This document shows positions 60,091 through 64,000 of a stretch of DNA of 64,000 bases, in pieces; the first letter of the stretch is position 1; the number at the start of each line of letters is the position of its first letter. The position numbers and the translations under genes are program-made. The notes under the pieces were generated by a model. The model worked only from the letters and a program-made list of their open reading frames with translations, was not told the DNA's origin and searched no databases. Source of the stretch: Fukatsuia anoeciicola (lineage in GTDB: Bacteria; Pseudomonadota; Gammaproteobacteria; Enterobacterales; Enterobacteriaceae); NCBI RefSeq assembly GCF_964059965.1, contig NZ_OZ060923.1:1043341-1107340 (forward strand). Reading direction: 5' to 3'.

Positions 60091-61959
60091 TTAAATTTTT
60101 ATTTGTGCGCCTAACTCGATCACTCGATCCGGTGGTATTTTAAATTGATCAGATACACGCAATGAGTTACGTCTAAGTGCAATAAATAATTTGCCACGAA
60201 AAAAAAGATACCACGATCGTTTAGTTAAAATAAGAGATTCATATGACATAAAAAATGAGGTTTCTATCATTTGAAATGGCAACCCCTCTAAACTACAGAG
60301 ATGAAAAATCTCTTCAACATTAGGTGTTTCCTTAAACCCATAATAAGCCCTAATTTGCCAAAAAGTTAATGAAAGTTGTTTAATTGTTACTCGCTGAATA
60401 TCATGTATATAAGGAATATTTTCTGTGCATAAAGTTAATAACAACACTCTTTCATGTAACACCTTGTTATGTTTAAGGTTATGTAATAGCGCAAAAGGTA
60501 TAACATTGATAGCTCGTGACATATAAACGGCTGTACCTGATACTTTAATTGGAGGTGAATTTTCTAATGAAATTATCATCGCTTTTAGCGAATTACCATG
60601 TTCATGCATACGATGTAATAAATGAAAATGCTCATTTTTCCAGGTAGTCATAATAATAAACATTAGCAAACCAAGAATTAATGGTAACCAACCACCGGAA
60701 AGTAATTTTAATATATTAGCTAAAAATAGCGGAACATCAATAAATAATAAAGCTAGCAATACTATAACAACAAAAAAACAATTCCAGTGATAATTTTTTA
60801 ATATTACTGTACAAAATAACATGCTAGTTATCATCATTATACCCGTTACTGCAATACCATAAGCACTAGCTAAATTACTAGAATATTTAAAACTAATAAC
60901 TACTAAAACAACAAAAATATATAAAATCCAGTTGATAACTGGAATATAAATTTGTCCTGATTCCATTTCAGAAGTATTAATAATACACATGGGTGGCAAA
61001 TAACCTAAACGTACTGCCTGACGAGTTAATGAAAAAACCCCGGAAATAACTGCCTGTGAGGCAATAACTGTTGCTAGAGTTGCTAATATTAATAAAGGTG
61101 TCGTTGCCCAATCAGGAGCAAGTAAAAAAAAAGGGCTTTTAATAGCGCTAGGATTTTTTAATAATAAAGCTCCCTGACCGAAATAATTAAGCACCAAAGA
61201 TGGTAATACTAGAATGAACCAGGCTAATCGAATAGAAAATTTACCAAAATGTCCCATATCAGCATATAAGGCTTCTACACCTGTTACTGCTAATACTAAA
61301 GAACCCAAAGCAAAAAAAGAAGCCATTCTATGCTCGTTAAAAAAGGCAATTGCCCATTTAGGATGAAACGCAGCTAACACTTCAGGATTAGTAATAATAC
61401 TACATAAACCTAATAATCCCAGTATCAAAAACCAAACTAACATCACAGGTGCAAAAAGCTTAGCTACGCTAGCTGTACCATTCTTTTGGATTAAAAAGAG
61501 GAAAGTTAAAATTACAATTGAACACGGAATAACATAATCACCCCATGATGGAGAGCTAATTATTAACCCTTCAGTCGCTGACATAACGGAAATAGCAGGA
61601 GTAATTACTGCTTCACCATAAAAAAAGCTAGCACCAATTAAACCTATAATAACTAATATTGAAGTAGCACGAGCTGAAGTGTTACGCCTTGCTAATAACA
61701 TTAATGTTAAAATACCACCCTCGCCAGCATTATCTGCTTGCATAACAAAGGTAAGGTATTTTAGTGAAACAACTAAAATTAATAACCAAAAAATTAGTGA
61801 TAAAAATCCAAACACTACATTAGGGTGAACATCAAAACCATAATTACCTGAGAAACATTCTCGTAACGTGTAGAGAGGACTTGTGCCAATATCACCATAA
61901 GCTACACCTATTGCTGCTAAGGTTACTGCCGATAAAGATTGTTTATGTTCTATACTCAT
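60091..61959 (-). CDS. kup: Low-affinity potassium transporter Kup
   Basis: Kup is a KUP/HAK/KT family K+ uptake protein driven by the proton gradient in the inner membrane. At 622 residues it equals E. coli Kup. The family opening VTLAAIGVAYGDIGTSPLYTL lies near residues 12-32. LKYLTFVMQADNAGEGGILTL near 66-86 and FFYGEAVITPAISVMSATEG near 112-131 follow. About twelve membrane segments fill residues 15-440, then a soluble C-terminal domain. In E. coli kup lies a few genes from mioC-oriC; here asnC, asnA, viaA and ravA between them are gone. Confidence 0.97.
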   Translation of the reverse strand: MSIEHKQSLSAVTLAAIGVAYGDIGTSPLYTLRECFSGNYGFDVHPNVVFGFLSLIFWLLILVVSLKYLTFVMQADNAGEGGILTLMLLARRNTSARATSILVIIGLIGASFFYGEAVITPAISVMSATEGLIISSPSWGDYVIPCSIVILTFLFLIQKNGTASVAKLFAPVMLVWFLILGLLGLCSIITNPEVLAAFHPKWAIAFFNEHRMASFFALGSLVLAVTGVEALYADMGHFGKFSIRLAWFILVLPSLVLNYFGQGALLLKNPSAIKSPFFLLAPDWATTPLLILATLATVIASQAVISGVFSLTRQAVRLGYLPPMCIINTSEMESGQIYIPVINWILYIFVVLVVISFKYSSNLASAYGIAVTGIMMITSMLFCTVILKNYHWNCFFVVIVLLALLFIDVPLFLANILKLLSGGWLPLILGLLMFIIMTTWKNEHFHLLHRMHEHGNSLKAMIISLENSPPIKVSGTAVYMSRAINVIPFALLHNLKHNKVLHERVLLLTLCTENIPYIHDIQRVTIKQLSLTFWQIRAYYGFKETPNVEEIFHLCSLEGLPFQMIETSFFMSYESLILTKRSWYLFFRGKLFIALRRNSLRVSDQFKIPPDRVIELGAQIKI

Positions 61960-63355
61960 AATTTATTTCTTTTTCCTGAACATCCACAAACTAGTATTTA
62001 TTATTTAAAATAGATTAAATTTATAATACCTTAAGATTTCTTATGTATCTTACTTAAAATAAAATAAGATTATAAATAGACTAAGCGTTACATCATCGAT
62101 ATCTATTATATTATTTAACATTAATATCATTATTTACTAGAACTTATTAGTACTAATTATAGTTTTTCTAGTATGCGTTAATTAAAATAATTGCTTAGCT
62201 TAAGCTAGTAATAAAATAGTAAATAAGAGTAGAGCTACCCTTATAATTAATAAATTTTTATTAATTATAAATTAATTTTAGAAAAAATATTTATTTTTAA
62301 TTTATAGACTTATTATAAAAATTAAATAGCGACATGAAATCAAAGCATAGAGTATACGATAACCAACATGTAAAAACTAATAAAATAAATTCTAAATAAC
62401 TCTAATTAAATAGGTAGAGTAATTATAAAAAATATTATAATTAATGTAAAAATATTACACCTGGATAATACTCATAAAAGAAACTCTACAAAAAAATAAA
62501 AATTATTTACTTATATTTATCATTAGAATTAAATTAAAAGGAAGATATTTTAATTAAATTACTAAGAAAAAAAATTTAATCACTTATTATTACGCAATTT
62601 TATTATATACTTATCACTAAAAAATTAGTAAATATTAATAATATAATAATATTTTACGTTTACAATTTTAATTAGTACTAATAAGATTATAAACTAAAAT
62701 TTAAATTTTTTTTCATTACTTATTTGAATAATATTAATCAACTACTATTTACAAGGAAATTATTAACAAAAAAATAAACATAACAATAAAAGAAATTAAT
62801 AAATAAGACAGTAAATAATAACCACATAACTCCCCTATAATGTAATAAAGATTACATAAATTAATTATTAAAATATAAATAATATACTTTTATTTATCGG
62901 TATTTATCAATAAAAATCATTATTACATTGTATATACTGCATAGTATATACAATACTTATTGTGTTTAATATAAATATCTAAATCAGAGTATTTAGTAGA
63001 AAATGATAATGTGATATTATTTTTTAATTACATTTAAATGTAATTAAAAGACTCATGATATGTATGTTATTATACTAGGATTAATCAAATAATTCAGTAA
63101 TTAATATATTAAAATATTTTATTTAAATATTGCATACTATTTTAGTAAATAACTAATATTAATATGTTATATTATTTTTTTTAATAATTAATAAAAATAG
63201 TTTATTTTATTATTATTAGTACTAATATAGTAAGTACTATACTTTACTCTAAATAATAATTAAATTGCCATTATTCTTAGTATTCATAGGTAAATCTAAA
63301 TTAATTTACAGCATAAAATAAAAAATTTTTCTTTCTCTTTTTAATTAGGTCTTTT
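61960..63355. other. 1.4-kb gap where asnA/asnC/ravA/viaA stood
   Basis: In E. coli ravA, viaA, asnA and asnC lie between kup and mioC. None is recognisable here and no coding frame is seen. Confidence 0.6.
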
Positions 63356-63805
63356 ATGTCTCATATTACCTTAATCAGCGGTAGCACACTTGGAAATGCT
63401 GAAGATATTGCTAAATACTTATCTAAACAATTAAATATTTTTGGTTTTACTACTAAAATAATGCACGGCCCTAAATTGAATGAACTAGTACTAAATGGTA
63501 AATGGCTAGTTATTACATCTACCTATGGATCAGGTGAATTACCAAAAAATCTTCAACCCTTATTAGAGGAAATTAAACAACAGAAACCAAATTTATCACA
63601 GATCCATTTCGGCGCAATAGGTCTAGGTGATTCTAGTTATGATTATTTTTGTGGTGCTATTAAGAAAATAAATCAAGAATTATTGAGACTAGGAGCTAAA
63701 AGAATCGGCCAAATACTTAAAATTGATGCACTTAAGTATAGCTCACCAAGAAATTATGCAGAAAAATGGTTAGTTAATTGGATTCAACTGCATACAACAA
63801 AATAA
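63356..63805 (+). CDS. mioC: Flavodoxin-like protein MioC
   Basis: MioC is a small FMN-binding flavoprotein beside oriC, reported as an electron carrier for biotin synthase in vitro. The 149-residue protein matches E. coli MioC (147). The phosphate-binding loop ISGSTLGNAEDIA is near residues 7-19, TSTYGSGELPKN is near 57-68, and the second flavin loop GAIGLGDSSYDYFCGA is near 86-101. A ttaggt-type weak site precedes the ATG. Transcription runs toward oriC, the same geometry as E. coli, where it can influence initiation. Confidence 0.95.
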   Translation: MSHITLISGSTLGNAEDIAKYLSKQLNIFGFTTKIMHGPKLNELVLNGKWLVITSTYGSGELPKNLQPLLEEIKQQKPNLSQIHFGAIGLGDSSYDYFCGAIKKINQELLRLGAKRIGQILKIDALKYSSPRNYAEKWLVNWIQLHTTK

Positions 63806-63830
63806 ATATTAAGTTATTATAAATGTATAA

Positions 63831-64000
63831 ACCTGTGTAAAAGTAATGGAAAACCAGTAGTTATTTCTAGGATAACTTACTAACAACAAAGCTCTGTGGA
63901 TAATATCCTATTTAGATCCCAACTTATACAAAACAAAATCACTAATAATTCACAGCAAATTAGTATTATTAATTATATGATTTTATTTATAGAAAATAAC
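63831..64000. other. oriC, mioC-proximal half (continues beyond window)
   Basis: This region aligns with the E. coli origin read from the mioC side. A degenerate R4 box (tgtgtaaaa, 63834-63842) is followed by an AACCGGTAGTTAT-like segment at 63852-63864. A perfect DnaA box TGTGGATAA (63895-63903) sits exactly where E. coli has R2, 11 bases before GATCCCAACTTATAC (63915-63929; E. coli GATCCCAGCTTATAC). Then ATAATTCACAG (63946-63956) matches E. coli ATCATTCACAG. R1, the IHF site and the AT-rich unwinding element lie past the window end. Only one GATC (63915) is present in these 170 bases. Confidence 0.88.
63895..63903 (-). promoter_or_regulatory. DnaA box at the R2 position (perfect consensus)
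   Basis: Minus-strand TTATCCACA is an exact high-affinity DnaA box. E. coli R2 at this position is TTATACACA, so the site here is closer to consensus than in E. coli. Confidence 0.85.

Noticed and set aside
63356..64000. Plasmid or phage origin
   Set aside because: Gene context (mioC) and base-level match to enterobacterial oriC point to the chromosomal origin.

Overview
The window looks like a chromosome segment from a long-term, host-restricted endosymbiont of the Enterobacterales (Gammaproteobacteria), probably of an insect. Nearly every gene has a recognisable E. coli-type orthologue of near full length, and several E. coli neighbour pairs survive (ycbZ-fabA, fxsA/aspA, nrdA-nrdB-yfaE, pmbA/yjgA, coaD/mutM, ftsB-ispD-ispF, rnt/grxD, modA-pgl, mioC-oriC). 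Only about 53% of the 64 kb is coding: 37 genes by my count. The gaps, up to 3.3 kb, are extremely AT-rich and contain no intact mobile element, tRNA or rRNA that I can see. I cannot name the species. The E. coli-like oriC supports Enterobacterales, and the large glutamine-dependent NadE hints at a Yersinia/Serratia/Sodalis-like ancestor (inference).

Layout. 1-9 kb: ycbZ-fabA, a DedA-family protein, aspA divergent from fxsA, and the 4.5S RNA gene ffs, which overlaps the end of fxsA. 9.4-15.4 kb: nrdAB-yfaE (aerobic ribonucleotide reductase) and suhB. 17-30 kb: pmbA/yjgA, coaD/mutM, ftsB-ispD-ispF, rnt/grxD and tpiA. 30-43 kb: metG, nadE, pgl-modA, ydjM and kdsB. 46-57 kb: rpoH, the full thiCEFSGH operon, then galU-gnd. 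58-64 kb: iscS, kup, mioC and the mioC-proximal half of oriC, where the window ends.

How the genes work together. The best-preserved block is thiamine synthesis: ThiC makes the pyrimidine, ThiF/S/G/H the thiazole, and ThiE joins them. IscS elsewhere in the window is the usual sulfur source. This suggests that vitamin B1 matters to the partnership. Envelope genes remain (kdsB for Kdo, galU, fabA, ftsB, kup), as do the pentose phosphate steps pgl and gnd, NAD and CoA synthesis (nadE, coaD) and isoprenoid synthesis (ispD, ispF). Operon remnants show erosion: modA without modBC, iscS without iscU, and galU directly beside gnd.

Most notable observations. (1) SuhB has lost its metal-binding catalytic residues while the rest of the protein is conserved, so it looks like a pseudoenzyme. 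(2) oriC is alignable to E. coli but holds a single GATC. (3) A degenerate TPP-riboswitch-like element lies about 150-280 bases before thiC. (4) The gaps hold families of diverged dispersed repeats and several perfect 17-27 bp-arm palindromes. (5) There is an 8-bp tandem repeat of about ten copies. I found no clear new multigene system. The unexplained signal is in the non-coding DNA.
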